Assembly (NCBI RefSeq): GCF_047250365.1 | Contig: NZ_JBLBVL010000001.1 | Span: forward strand, 496,001 to 560,000 | Reading direction: 5' to 3' | Origin: Thaumasiovibrio sp047250365 | Lineage (GTDB): Bacteria; Pseudomonadota; Gammaproteobacteria; Enterobacterales; Vibrionaceae | DNA: 64,000 bases | Shown here: piece by piece, positions 17,678 to 26,567 of the stretch | How positions within the stretch are numbered: the stretch's first letter is position 1 | Layout: every line of letters starts with the position of its first letter | Translations under genes and position numbers: made by a program | The notes under the pieces: model-generated | The model's database searches: none | What the model was told of the DNA's origin: nothing | Seen by the model: the letters and a program-made list of their open reading frames with translations, nothing else

Positions 17678-18643
17678 ATGAAAGGAATCAAAGCACTATC
17701 AGCACTGATATTAGCGACTTCAACGCTTTTCTCTGCGACCACACTTGCTGACACTGTCAAAGTGGCAGTATCGCAAATTGTTGAACACCCTGCGCTAGAC
17801 GCCGCGCGTCAGGGGCTACTCGATGGTCTAAATAGTAAAGGGTATGTTGAAGGGGAAAACCTCAAGTTCAGCTATCAAACCGCACAAGGTAACCCTGCGA
17901 TCGCAGTGCAAATCGCCAAACAGTTTGTTGGCGAACGCCCAGATGTCCTTGTTGGCATTGCAACGCCAACCGCGCAAGCATTAGCAGCATCAACCAAGTC
18001 AATTCCCGTTGTTTTTACTGCCGTCACTGATCCCGTTGGCGCAAAATTAGTTAAACAACTGGCACAGCCGGGCGGTAATGTGACTGGCCTATCCGATCTA
18101 TCTAACGTTGCTCAACATGTTGAACTTATGCAGGAGCTGATACCCGGTCTAAAAGCGATTGGCGTTGTTTATAACCCAGGCGAAGCCAATTCTGTTGCGC
18201 TGGTTGAACTATTGCAAGATGCAGCCAAAGCGCGTGGCGTTATCGTGGTTGAAGGTACTGCATTAAAGACGGCTGACGTTCTTTCCGCGGCACAAATTGT
18301 TGCTTCTAAGTCAGATGTTATTTATGCCCCCACCGATAACACCATTGCATCTGCGATTGAAGCACTGGTAAAAGCTGGAAATCAAGCTAAAACGCCAATT
18401 GTTGGCGCAGAAACCTCTTATGTTCAAAAGGGCGCATTAGCAGCACTAGGGTTCGACTATTATCAAGTTGGAATTCAAACCGCTGACTATGTTGATGCCA
18501 TTCTTAAAGGTGAAAAGCCCGGTGAATTAGATGTCACCGTCGCAAAAGGATCCGATCTAGCGCTAAATCAAAGTGCAGCGAAGAAGTTAGGCATTACCAT
18601 TCCTGTCTCAATCGTTGAGCGTGCAACAAGCATTACTGAATAA
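17678..18643 (+). CDS. ABC transporter substrate-binding protein, TrpX-like
   Basis: A 321-residue protein with a signal peptide (cleavage after A24 in TTLADTVK) and an ABC_sub_bind domain. Family landmarks are VAVSQIVEHPALDAARQGLLDGL, FVGERPDVLVGIATPTAQALA, SIPVVFTAVTDPVGAKLV and GNVTGLSDL. This family (TrpX/YtfQ-like) supplies small ligands to TrpYZ-type importers and is predicted to carry tryptophan or other aromatic amino acids. The first gene of a three-gene operon with a GGAG ribosome site, behind a TyrR-like box that supports an aromatic substrate. In Vibrio a similar operon sits near ackA. Confidence 0.88.
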   Translation: MKGIKALSALILATSTLFSATTLADTVKVAVSQIVEHPALDAARQGLLDGLNSKGYVEGENLKFSYQTAQGNPAIAVQIAKQFVGERPDVLVGIATPTAQALAASTKSIPVVFTAVTDPVGAKLVKQLAQPGGNVTGLSDLSNVAQHVELMQELIPGLKAIGVVYNPGEANSVALVELLQDAAKARGVIVVEGTALKTADVLSAAQIVASKSDVIYAPTDNTIASAIEALVKAGNQAKTPIVGAETSYVQKGALAALGFDYYQVGIQTADYVDAILKGEKPGELDVTVAKGSDLALNQSAAKKLGITIPVSIVERATSITE

Positions 18644-18700
18644 CCTGATATTAGAGAGGCTGGAGAGCCTCTCTCATTAATAGAAGACAAGGAGTTGTTA

Positions 18701-19603
18701 ATGTCTCTGTTCGCGTTTATTGGAACCCTAGAAATAGGATTAATTTATGGTTTAGTCGCGCTTGGCGTCTACCTGACATTTAAAGTCCTCGATTTCCCCG
18801 ATCTGACCGTCGACGGCAGTTTTCCGATGGGGGCTGCCGTTGCAGCAACCGCTATTGTGGCAGGAGTGAACCCTTGGATCGCGACATTTCTTGCGATAAT
18901 TGCTGGCGCAACCTGTGGGCTTGTCACCGCTTTTCTTGCTATTCGTTGTGGTATTCTCCATCTGCTCGCCAGTATCTTAACCATGATAGCGGCATTTTCG
19001 ATCAATATTCGCATCATGGGCCGGCCTAATATGGCGTTACTTGGCGAGGATACCATCTTCACCCCACTACTAAGCCTAGATATAGATCCTAGCTATAGTC
19101 AGTTAGCCTTAGTCACCTTTCTAACTCTATTAAGTGCATTTTTTGTAGTTCGCTTATTGAGCAGTGATTTTGGCTTAGCGCTACGTGCCACTGGCGTCAA
19201 TAGTCGCATGGTATCCGCTCAAGGGGGTAGCACTTCGCTAATGACCTATTTTGGCCTTGCCCTCTCTAACGCCTTTGTTGCCTTTGCTGGTGCTCTGTTT
19301 GCGCAAACGAATAGCTTTGCTGATGTCACATCGGGAGTTGGAACCATTGTTGTTGGCCTCGCCGCCGTTATTCTAGGCCAGACACTACTTTCCGGACGAC
19401 GAATCTGGATGGCGGTAGTTGCGGTTGTGATTGGCTCCCTGCTATATCGTCTTGCCGTCGCCTTTGCTCTTAGTAGCGGTATGTTTGGGCTTCAAGCCTC
19501 TGATCTTAATTTGATCACGGCAATTTTAGTGGCCGTTGCACTCATTGCCCCAAAAATGAAATCAGGGATTCAAGCCAAGCGAGCTCAGAAGGTAACATCA
19601 TGA
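18701..19603 (+). CDS. ABC transporter permease, TrpY-like
   Basis: A 300-residue inner-membrane permease of the branched-chain/LivH-type fold, with about 8 hydrophobic segments. The start MSLFAFIGTLEIGLIYGLVALGVYLTFKVLDFPDLTVDGSFPMGAA is typical of the TrpY-like family, as is GLALRATGVNSRM, the contact site for the ATPase. I take the ATG at 18701, which has AAGGAG 6 nt upstream; a TTG in frame at 18695 is inside the ribosome site. Ends in a 4-nt overlap (ATGA) with the ATPase gene, so the two are translationally coupled. Confidence 0.88.
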   Translation: MSLFAFIGTLEIGLIYGLVALGVYLTFKVLDFPDLTVDGSFPMGAAVAATAIVAGVNPWIATFLAIIAGATCGLVTAFLAIRCGILHLLASILTMIAAFSINIRIMGRPNMALLGEDTIFTPLLSLDIDPSYSQLALVTFLTLLSAFFVVRLLSSDFGLALRATGVNSRMVSAQGGSTSLMTYFGLALSNAFVAFAGALFAQTNSFADVTSGVGTIVVGLAAVILGQTLLSGRRIWMAVVAVVIGSLLYRLAVAFALSSGMFGLQASDLNLITAILVAVALIAPKMKSGIQAKRAQKVTS

Positions 19604-20394
19604 TCGAACTAAACAATGTTCAGGTAACATTTAATGCCGGGACTATTCTTGAAAACAAAGCACTATGCGGTGTGTCATTACAAGTGCCAGAAAAGCAGTT
19701 TGTCACTGTAATCGGCTCCAATGGCGCAGGTAAATCAACACTACTTGGTGCTGTCAGTGGTGAAACGCCAATGTCTGGCGGTAGTGTTAAAATCGACAAT
19801 GTTGATGTTACTCGCTGGCCTGTTCATCAACGCGCACAATATGCAGCGCGGGTATTTCAAGATCCTCTCGCTGGCACTTGTGCATCATTGACCATTGAAG
19901 AAAACATGGCCCTTGCCTATCAACGCGGTCAACAGCGTGGTTGGAAGCTAGCGTTATGCGCTAAGCGTCGCAAACTCTTTCAAGAGCGCATTAGCATTCT
20001 TGGCCTTGGCCTCGAGGACCGACTTGGCGACAGCATCGGCTTGCTTTCAGGTGGGCAGCGACAAGCCGTAAGCCTGATTATGGCAACACTGTCAGATAGC
20101 CGCTTGCTGTTACTTGACGAGCATACTGCGGCATTAGACCCTCGCATGGCCGCGTTTATCATTGATTTAACGAAAAAAGTCGTCAATGAATTTAATTTAA
20201 CGGTGATGATGGTTACGCACTCAATGAAAGACGCCCTCGCGTGTGGCGATCGCACCATTATGCTCCATCAGGGCGAAATTGTACTCGATGTCGCTGGTAA
20301 AGAGCGGGCACAACTTGATGTGCCGCACCTACTAGAGATGTTTAGTAAAGTCCGCGGCGAAGAGCTCGCAGACGATAGTCTATTGCTTGGCTAA
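19600..20394 (+). CDS. ABC transporter ATPase, TrpZ-like
   Basis: A 264-residue ATPase completing the importer. Walker A GSNGAGKST is at 39-47, signature LSGGQ at 149-153, Walker B LLLLDEHTAALD at about 169-180 and the switch histidine in MVTHSM. The DEHTAALD variant (His in place of the usual Pro) is common in this subfamily. The start overlaps the permease stop. A strong terminator follows 15 nt after the stop, closing the operon. Confidence 0.9.
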   Translation: MIELNNVQVTFNAGTILENKALCGVSLQVPEKQFVTVIGSNGAGKSTLLGAVSGETPMSGGSVKIDNVDVTRWPVHQRAQYAARVFQDPLAGTCASLTIEENMALAYQRGQQRGWKLALCAKRRKLFQERISILGLGLEDRLGDSIGLLSGGQRQAVSLIMATLSDSRLLLLDEHTAALDPRMAAFIIDLTKKVVNEFNLTVMMVTHSMKDALACGDRTIMLHQGEIVLDVAGKERAQLDVPHLLEMFSKVRGEELADDSLLLG

Positions 20395-20409
20395 AACTCT
20401 CTTAATTTT

Positions 20410-20439
20410 AAAGACCTTATCCTCAGATAGGGTCTTTTT
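20410..20439 (+). terminator. Terminator of the TrpXYZ-like operon
   Basis: A 12-bp stem beginning AAAGACCTTATC with one G-U pair, CTCA loop, followed by a T-rich run (TTTTTGTTT). Confidence 0.92.
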
Positions 20440-20525
20440 GTTTCCCATTTGCTTGTTCACAGCGTAATCCTGACTTTGCCTCACTAAATAGGCCGAATAA
20501 TAGCGAACACTGCCTACTGACCATT

Positions 20526-20549
20526 TACATACATGCGTGAATGTATATA
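20526..20549. promoter_or_regulatory. AcrR-like operator upstream of the RND efflux genes
   Basis: A 24-bp imperfect palindrome with halves TACATACATGCG and TGAATGTATATA. As I recall the E. coli AcrR operator, 21 of 24 positions agree. It lies 35 nt before the first efflux gene. The TetR/AcrR-type regulator at 25083 is the obvious candidate to bind it. Confidence 0.75.
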
Positions 20550-20583
20550 AAATGACGTTCATTTTCCGCTCAAGAGATCTACC

Positions 20584-21888
20584 ATGTTGTTTATTCGTCG
20601 TTTTTGGTGGTTGATTATCCCCACCTCACTGATTGCCTTAACGCTATACCGTTTTCATACGCTAGCCGTCGATGCTACCGATGTAACTCGCCCACCCTCT
20701 GCACCGACAAAAGTGAACGCCTTACATCTAAGCCCGCAATCGCTGACTACATGGGTCTTTTCCGAAGGAACAGTACAAGCGCAACAAAAAGTCTATCTTG
20801 ACTTTGAAATGGCTGGGAAAGTTGAAAGCATTGCAACACAAAGCGATGGCACTCAGTTGCGAGAAGGCAGCCGGGTGTTTGGCCCCGCCGATGGCTCTCG
20901 CAATGGCCAATTGCTCGCACAAATTGACAACCGCGATAATCTGGCCGTCGTGCAAGGTTTAGAAGCGCGCTTGCAAAGTATGCGGGCACAAAAAGATGAG
21001 ATGGAAATCCGTCTTCTTCAAGCGGAAAACGAGCGCCAACTCAGCCAGCAAAATTTTGAGCGTATGGCTGAAGTGTATGAGCGGGGTGTTATTTCACAAG
21101 ATGAGTTTGAGCGAATAAAAACCGCCAATCTGAATGCTAAAGCAACGGTAAAAGCCGCTGAAAGTAACATTGCCTCATTGGCCTCTGAGATAACCAGTTT
21201 AATTTCCGAGCTCAATCGTGCCACGTTCAACTTAGAAAAAACCAGCTTATTTGCCCCTTTTGATGGTGTGATTACCGCCATGAACATTTCAGAAAATAAT
21301 CACTATTACCCACCAATGGGCGGCAACAGCGACCGTGAGCGAGAAGCGACGTCAGCGATTGTGTTAGTGAATGATTCTTTGCTGGAAGTGCAATTAGAGA
21401 TCAATGTAAACGATGCCAAGTTGCTCAGTGAAGGACAAATCGTTTACTTAGCCAGTGATGACGAACGGCTTTACCACGCTGAGCGTGATAACAAGCTCAA
21501 TGACAATGTCGCTTACGGCGTTATCTGGTCTGTTAGCCCATCAATCAACCTACAGCGTCGAACCCAAACAGTAAAAGTACGTGTAGAAAAGACCATTAAT
21601 CAGCTTCAAGAAGGTCAATTTGTTCGAGCGTGGATAGCTGCCAACGAAAAAACAGATGTTATCGCCCTTCCTTTGCATGCCTTGTCATTTAGCGATGGCA
21701 AACCCTTTGTTTTTGTTATTGACCCGAAGACAAATAGCGTCGAACGCCGCAATATCACTATCGGGTCTCAAGGTATCGACCGTGTCGAAATATCTTCGGG
21801 ATTGGCACCACATGAACGCATTGTTGTTCGCGGTCAACACTTGCTTATTGATAACGCCATCGTAGAAGTGATTGGAGAGAACCAATGA
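20584..21888 (+). CDS. RND efflux membrane-fusion (periplasmic adaptor) protein
   Basis: A 434-residue HlyD/AcrA-type adaptor. A single N-terminal membrane or signal segment (about residues 8-24; no lipobox cysteine) precedes a lipoyl half (VYLDFEMAGKVESI), a long alpha hairpin at about 110-205 (QGLEARLQSMRAQKDEMEIRL...) and the second lipoyl half (FAPFDGVITAMNI). Beta-barrel and membrane-proximal domains follow. It connects the RND pump to an outer-membrane channel of TolC type; no such channel gene is adjacent. It overlaps the pump gene by 4 nt. Control is likely through the AcrR-like operator just upstream. Confidence 0.9.
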   Translation: MLFIRRFWWLIIPTSLIALTLYRFHTLAVDATDVTRPPSAPTKVNALHLSPQSLTTWVFSEGTVQAQQKVYLDFEMAGKVESIATQSDGTQLREGSRVFGPADGSRNGQLLAQIDNRDNLAVVQGLEARLQSMRAQKDEMEIRLLQAENERQLSQQNFERMAEVYERGVISQDEFERIKTANLNAKATVKAAESNIASLASEITSLISELNRATFNLEKTSLFAPFDGVITAMNISENNHYYPPMGGNSDREREATSAIVLVNDSLLEVQLEINVNDAKLLSEGQIVYLASDDERLYHAERDNKLNDNVAYGVIWSVSPSINLQRRTQTVKVRVEKTINQLQEGQFVRAWIAANEKTDVIALPLHALSFSDGKPFVFVIDPKTNSVERRNITIGSQGIDRVEISSGLAPHERIVVRGQHLLIDNAIVEVIGENQ

Positions 21889-24800
21889 TTGCGATGAGCC
21901 GAAAACTGTTTGTCGATACCCTTTTTGCTCGTCTCATGCTTGGCATGCTGCTTCTTGCTGGCGTGCTGAGCTACAACAATATGGTGCGAGAGAACTACCC
22001 AGATCTCGAAATTCCAGCCGCGATTGTGATGACTTATTGGCCTGGTGCTGCACCCGAGCAAATCGAAAAAGAGATCACAAAACATCTCGAAGATGAAATT
22101 GTCAGTTTAAAAGGACTCAAGAGCTTTTCCAGCGGCTCATATAACTCCTATTCTATCGTCTCCGTTGAATTTGATGCAGACATGCCTGTCAGTGAGGCAA
22201 TGCCTTTACTTCGCACCGCAGTGGATAAAGCCGCCGCAAACTTCCCAGCTGGGCAAGGCATCGAAAAATCAGATATCGAAGAGATGTCGGTCTCTAACAT
22301 GCCTGTTATCAGCTTTGCACTTAGCGGGGATGTGGATGATATGCTGTTATCCGACACCGCAAAACAGCTAGAGTCGGCAATGGAAGGGTTACCACTGGTA
22401 AAAAAAGTGACCATCAGTGGATTGCGAGAAAAGAGCCTGCATGTCCGCCTGAACCCGTCCCGATTAAGGAGCCTTGGCCTTTCGCCGATCCTGGTGCGAG
22501 AACGCATTCAATCCGCCAATCTTGATATGGCATGGGGTGAATTTGAAGCCGATGAGAATACCTTTAACCTTTACATGGCGGGGCGCTTTGACAACATAAC
22601 TCAGGTCAAACAACTCCCTGTTCTACGCATTGATGATATGCGCACCATAAGGCTCGGTGAAATTGCCGATGTCGATATGCGTCTCGATCGAGAAAAAAGC
22701 CGTACCTTTTTTAGTATCAATGGCAACGAGTTCGAACGTGGTGTCACGCTTGACGTATTAAAACGCCCCGGTGCCGATACCTTTGCGGTGATTGAGCAGA
22801 CGTTGGCTCTCGCCGAACAATACACACAATCAAACTGGCCTCAAGCTCTGACGCTTACCCACGTCAGTGATGATGGAGAACTGATAGAGCTAGCCTTTAA
22901 CGATATTTCCAGCTCAATGAAACAAGCCGTAATTATCGTCTTTGTTGTCTTAATGCTGTTATTAAGCTGGCGAGAGGCGATAGTTGCAGGGTGCGCCCTA
23001 CCTGTCACCATTTTGGGCGTATTGGCGGTCATGGCTGCAATGGGCTACTCCTTTAACTCAATGATCATGATTGGCATGGTATTGGCGTTAGGGCTAATGG
23101 TCGATGTCTTCATTCTTGTTATGGAGGGGATGCACGAGAACCTCTACGTTCATAAAATGCCCTTCAGCGACGCAGCATTAACGACAGTTAAACAGTTTAT
23201 TTTGCCTGCCAGTGCCGGGCAGTTGACCACCATTCTAGCGATGCTGCCGATGATGATGATTGGCGGCATTGATGGTAAATTTATCCGCATTTTGCCTATT
23301 ACCATCACTGTTACACTGCTGATGAGCCTGCTTGTCGCGTTCCTCATCTGTTTACCCCTTTCCCGTTATATTTTAAATAATGCGCATAAAAATCAACAGC
23401 CTCTGCTAATCGATATCCTGTCCACACGGTTCAAATCAAGACTGAGCCTTTGGTTAGAAACCTATGTGGTAAAACGTCGCCGCTATGCGCTGGGTTGGGT
23501 ATTGGGAGGGTTTGCACTCTTCTTAGCCGCCATCATGCTCTCAGCCATTCTCCCCTCAGAGATGTATCCAGAAGCCGATGACCGTAAAATAGGGATTGCG
23601 ATTGAACTGGCTCCCGACGCCACCTTAGATCAGTCGCAGCGTGTTGCCGACAAGGCGGGAGAGTTTTTACGTCAGCAGTATTGGGTAGAAAAAATGATTG
23701 CATATGTTGGTGCGAAAAGCCCAATGACAACCGCAAATCTTAATGATGCTCTGCTGCCATCAGAGGCATGGAACCAAGTTGGGTTTAGTCTTACTTTGCT
23801 ACCCAAAGAGCAACGAGAAATGCTCTCATACGATTATCTCCCCTTGATTCGTGAAGGCCTCAACCAGGCTCTTAATGATGAGCCTGGCTTATCGATCAAG
23901 TTAGTACACATCGGTGGTAACCCTGATACGTCGGCGCCAATTCAGATTGATTTAACCGGGGATGACTACAATACCCTTATTGACATCGCTGCCGACGTAA
24001 AAAGGGAGTTAGCTATGATTGCTGGCAGCAGCGATGTTAGTGATAACCTTGGCCCTGCATTGCACGAAATACGCTTTAGTATCAAACCAGAAATGCTCAG
24101 CTTTCACGGGATTAGCGAAGCCGAATTGGCACAACAAATCCGCATTGCGATGGAAGAGGATGAAATCGGTCATTTCAAGGTAAATGGTATTGACGATGAT
24201 CCGAAGATAAGGTTGAGTGTTGCATGGCCGAGTCGTAACGGCGAACTTGGCGGGCCGCGTCACCTTGCCGAGATGAACCTATTGCAGATCATTAATCAGC
24301 GCGGTGATTCCATTCCGCTAACCGAACTCGTTGACTACCAAATTACTGAAGTTCCCCGGGTGTTTGTACACCGAGAAGGACGACGAACCGTGTCTGTTAC
24401 TGCGCGTAATGAAGGACAGACCGCCAACCAGATCATTACAGCAATGATGCCTAAAATTGAAGCTATGTCGTCACACTGGCCCCAAGACTACTTTTACCAG
24501 TTTGGCGGTGATGTCTCCAAGGCCGATGATAGCTATAGTCAAATGGGAACCGCTTTTCTGTTAGCGATGTTCTCAATCTATGTCTTGCTAACCCTAATGT
24601 TTGGCTCATTTGTCCAGCCTGCTATCATTATCTTGATTGTACCTTTGGCTTTAATTGGTACATTTTTTGGTTACTTTCTCTCTGGTACTGCGATGTCGTT
24701 CTCTGGATTGATAGGTATTGTATCGTTAGCGGGGATTGCGGTTAACAACGGCATTGTATTAGTCGACACCATGAATCAACACCAGCTAGCAGGCGAAAGC

Positions 24801-25025
24801 GTGTTACAAGCAGCTGCATTGGGGGCGGCAGATCGATTGCGGCCAATATTGAGTACCAGCTTAACCACAGTATTAAGCTTGCTTCCTTTAGCGTTCAGCT
24901 CCCCCCAGTGGTATCCACTCTGTATGGCAATCATTTATGGCCTTATCGCCTCCACCGTCATCGCCATAATTATCATTCCGGCGCTTTATGTACTACTAAC
25001 TAAAGATAGGCACGCTACAAACTAA
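21885..25025 (+). CDS. RND efflux pump, inner-membrane transporter
   Basis: A 1046-residue pump of the AcrB/HAE superfamily, with 12 membrane helices and two large periplasmic loops. In helix 4 the proton-relay position reads LMVDVFILVMEG: D407 is kept (same number as in AcrB) but the following Asp is Val. In helix 10 the sequence GIAVNNGIVLVD has Asn at 954-955 where AcrB has its Lys. This is typical of a branch of RND pumps related to VexH/VexK or CusA-unlike drug pumps, so the relay differs in detail. Exports substrates, possibly lipophilic compounds, with the adaptor encoded 4 nt upstream. The next gene encodes its likely regulator. Confidence 0.9.
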   Translation: MIAMSRKLFVDTLFARLMLGMLLLAGVLSYNNMVRENYPDLEIPAAIVMTYWPGAAPEQIEKEITKHLEDEIVSLKGLKSFSSGSYNSYSIVSVEFDADMPVSEAMPLLRTAVDKAAANFPAGQGIEKSDIEEMSVSNMPVISFALSGDVDDMLLSDTAKQLESAMEGLPLVKKVTISGLREKSLHVRLNPSRLRSLGLSPILVRERIQSANLDMAWGEFEADENTFNLYMAGRFDNITQVKQLPVLRIDDMRTIRLGEIADVDMRLDREKSRTFFSINGNEFERGVTLDVLKRPGADTFAVIEQTLALAEQYTQSNWPQALTLTHVSDDGELIELAFNDISSSMKQAVIIVFVVLMLLLSWREAIVAGCALPVTILGVLAVMAAMGYSFNSMIMIGMVLALGLMVDVFILVMEGMHENLYVHKMPFSDAALTTVKQFILPASAGQLTTILAMLPMMMIGGIDGKFIRILPITITVTLLMSLLVAFLICLPLSRYILNNAHKNQQPLLIDILSTRFKSRLSLWLETYVVKRRRYALGWVLGGFALFLAAIMLSAILPSEMYPEADDRKIGIAIELAPDATLDQSQRVADKAGEFLRQQYWVEKMIAYVGAKSPMTTANLNDALLPSEAWNQVGFSLTLLPKEQREMLSYDYLPLIREGLNQALNDEPGLSIKLVHIGGNPDTSAPIQIDLTGDDYNTLIDIAADVKRELAMIAGSSDVSDNLGPALHEIRFSIKPEMLSFHGISEAELAQQIRIAMEEDEIGHFKVNGIDDDPKIRLSVAWPSRNGELGGPRHLAEMNLLQIINQRGDSIPLTELVDYQITEVPRVFVHREGRRTVSVTARNEGQTANQIITAMMPKIEAMSSHWPQDYFYQFGGDVSKADDSYSQMGTAFLLAMFSIYVLLTLMFGSFVQPAIIILIVPLALIGTFFGYFLSGTAMSFSGLIGIVSLAGIAVNNGIVLVDTMNQHQLAGESVLQAAALGAADRLRPILSTSLTTVLSLLPLAFSSPQWYPLCMAIIYGLIASTVIAIIIIPALYVLLTKDRHATN

Positions 25026-25082
25026 GGCAACCGCCACCAAAATTGACAACTTTGGTGGCAATTTTGATAGGTAATAAGCGAC

Positions 25083-25697
25083 ATGGCTAGAAAAAGTAAA
25101 GAAGAGGCTGAAATGACCCGCCTCAAGCTTCTCGATTCGGCGTTAATCGTCATGGCTGAAAAAGGATTAGTCAAAGCCACGCTGGCTCAAATAGCCTCAC
25201 ACGCCGGCGTTACTCGAGGTGCAATTTATTGGCACTTTAAAGACAAGGCTGACCTATTAGATGCTATTTGGCAGCAGATCTTTGCCCCCTTCAGCGGGCT
25301 TTTTGAACAAACCCAGACTGCCAATGGTGAAAAGCTACCCGATATGTTGACAGAAATTGCGCGCTTACTGATCCAAGAGCTGTTTAATAACTGCCGTTTG
25401 CAATCCTTAGTTAAACTATCACATCAAGCACTGGCTGACAGCGAATACCTGTCCTATACCCAAGCACAGCGCGCGGAAGAGCATAATAACCTTGTCATTG
25501 CATTTGGAAAAATGAAGCAACTTGACCGACTGCATGAGCACCTGAATCCTAACGACGCCGCAATCATCTACACCGGCTTTCTTAACGGTATTTTCCAGCA
25601 ATGGGTGATAAATCCCGATCAACTGCTCAAAGCCAACATCGATACCTTGGTGAAAAGTTTACAGCACTCACTGTTCAAACCCTCAGCGATAAACTAA
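25083..25697 (+). CDS. TetR/AcrR family transcriptional regulator
   Basis: A 204-residue repressor with an N-terminal TetR HTH (about residues 10-57; ATLAQIASHAGVTRGAIYWHFKDKADLL is a textbook AcrR/TtgR-like recognition helix region) and a helical ligand domain. It follows the efflux pump gene by 57 nt on the same strand, whereas acrR-type genes are usually divergent from the pump. It is probably co-transcribed with its targets, which would make the repressor autoregulated through the AcrR-like operator at 20526. A bidirectional terminator follows. Confidence 0.92.
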   Translation: MARKSKEEAEMTRLKLLDSALIVMAEKGLVKATLAQIASHAGVTRGAIYWHFKDKADLLDAIWQQIFAPFSGLFEQTQTANGEKLPDMLTEIARLLIQELFNNCRLQSLVKLSHQALADSEYLSYTQAQRAEEHNNLVIAFGKMKQLDRLHEHLNPNDAAIIYTGFLNGIFQQWVINPDQLLKANIDTLVKSLQHSLFKPSAIN

Positions 25698-25759
25698 TCG
25701 GCTATCCAACCTCAGCGTCCAAAGCGGCAACCTTACAACTAGACAATCACAGAGATCGA

Positions 25760-25780
25760 AAAAGCCCAATATGGGCTTTT
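25760..25780. terminator. Bidirectional terminator between convergent genes
   Basis: Stem GCCCA / TGGGC with ATA loop, flanked by A5 and T4, between the tetR-type gene (plus) and yfbV (minus). The symmetric A/T flanks serve both directions. Confidence 0.88.
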
Positions 25781-25791
25781 CGTTCGCTCGG

Positions 25792-26241
25792 TTAAAACCA
25801 ACGTTGCAACGCACTATTATCTAATTGCTTAAACGCGCGATTCAAGACCTGCGCTAACTCTCTATAACGCGGTTGCGCCTTTATCGGTTGCAGCGCATAA
25901 CCTTCGCTAACAATTTTTTCATGTAATTCACGATACCACCCCGCTAACCCAGGCGGTAGACGGGTATCGCTACGTTTACCTAACCATAGCAACCCCTGTA
26001 ACGGCATACTCAGCGCAAACAGTGCAAATACCATCGCTTGTGGCAACGCCCCATAGTTGTTAAATGCCATTTGAGTTAAGACACCAATAACCGCGACCGC
26101 AGGCATCACCTTGATCGCAAACTGGGTTGCTTTAATATAGCGATTTTCTGGAAATAGTGGTGCGAGTTCTTTTCTCATTGGCCACACCGCCATGTAATCC
26201 TGCCCTTTTCGGAATACTCCAAAGATCGATGACTCACTCAT
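25792..26241 (-). CDS. yfbV: UPF0208 membrane protein YfbV
   Basis: A 149-residue protein with two membrane helices in the middle (FAIKVMPAVAVIGVL and ALPQAMVFALFALSMPLQGLLWL). The N-terminal FRKGQDYMAVWPMRKELAPLFPENR and the GKRSDTRLPP block are diagnostic for YfbV. In E. coli it affects Ter macrodomain organisation. I use the ATG at 26241 (MSESSIFG), with GTGGTGG upstream; the TTG at 26256 is unlikely. It is divergent from ackA, the arrangement known from E. coli and Vibrio. Confidence 0.93.
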   Translation of the reverse strand: MSESSIFGVFRKGQDYMAVWPMRKELAPLFPENRYIKATQFAIKVMPAVAVIGVLTQMAFNNYGALPQAMVFALFALSMPLQGLLWLGKRSDTRLPPGLAGWYRELHEKIVSEGYALQPIKAQPRYRELAQVLNRAFKQLDNSALQRWF

Positions 26242-26567
26242 ATCCACCACTCTCAACTATTAGTACAACAATTCAAAAAATTTGAGAACAAAGTTGATTC
26301 AAATTAAGTTTTATTCAAAATCTTTTGTTATATTACTCAACAATCGCTATCCTTAGCACGCCTATACTCATTGTTGCCTGTAATTCAGATTACCGCAACT
26401 TTAGGCAAGACCTCAAGGAAGAGTCGTACATGGGTTCTCCATGTCTAACTCATACGGATAGACCGAATTTTAGACCATAGATGCGACACGTTATCAACTA
26501 CGTCAACTCTATCGGTATTTTTTTATGTTGAATATCAACTCTCAGAAAGACTTATAGGTAATCTCAC
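26242..26567. other. 326-nt divergent control region, yfbV / ackA
   Basis: AT-rich spacer holding an FNR-like box (26294-26307), a small hairpin ACATGG / CCATGT at about 26428-26444, and presumably a long ackA leader. No coding frame. Confidence 0.6.
26294..26307. promoter_or_regulatory. FNR-like box upstream of ackA
   Basis: TTGATTCAAATTAA matches TTGAT-N4-ATCAA at 9 of 10 positions, about 260 nt before the ackA start and 53 nt upstream of yfbV. FNR and ArcA control of ackA-pta is known in E. coli. Confidence 0.45.
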
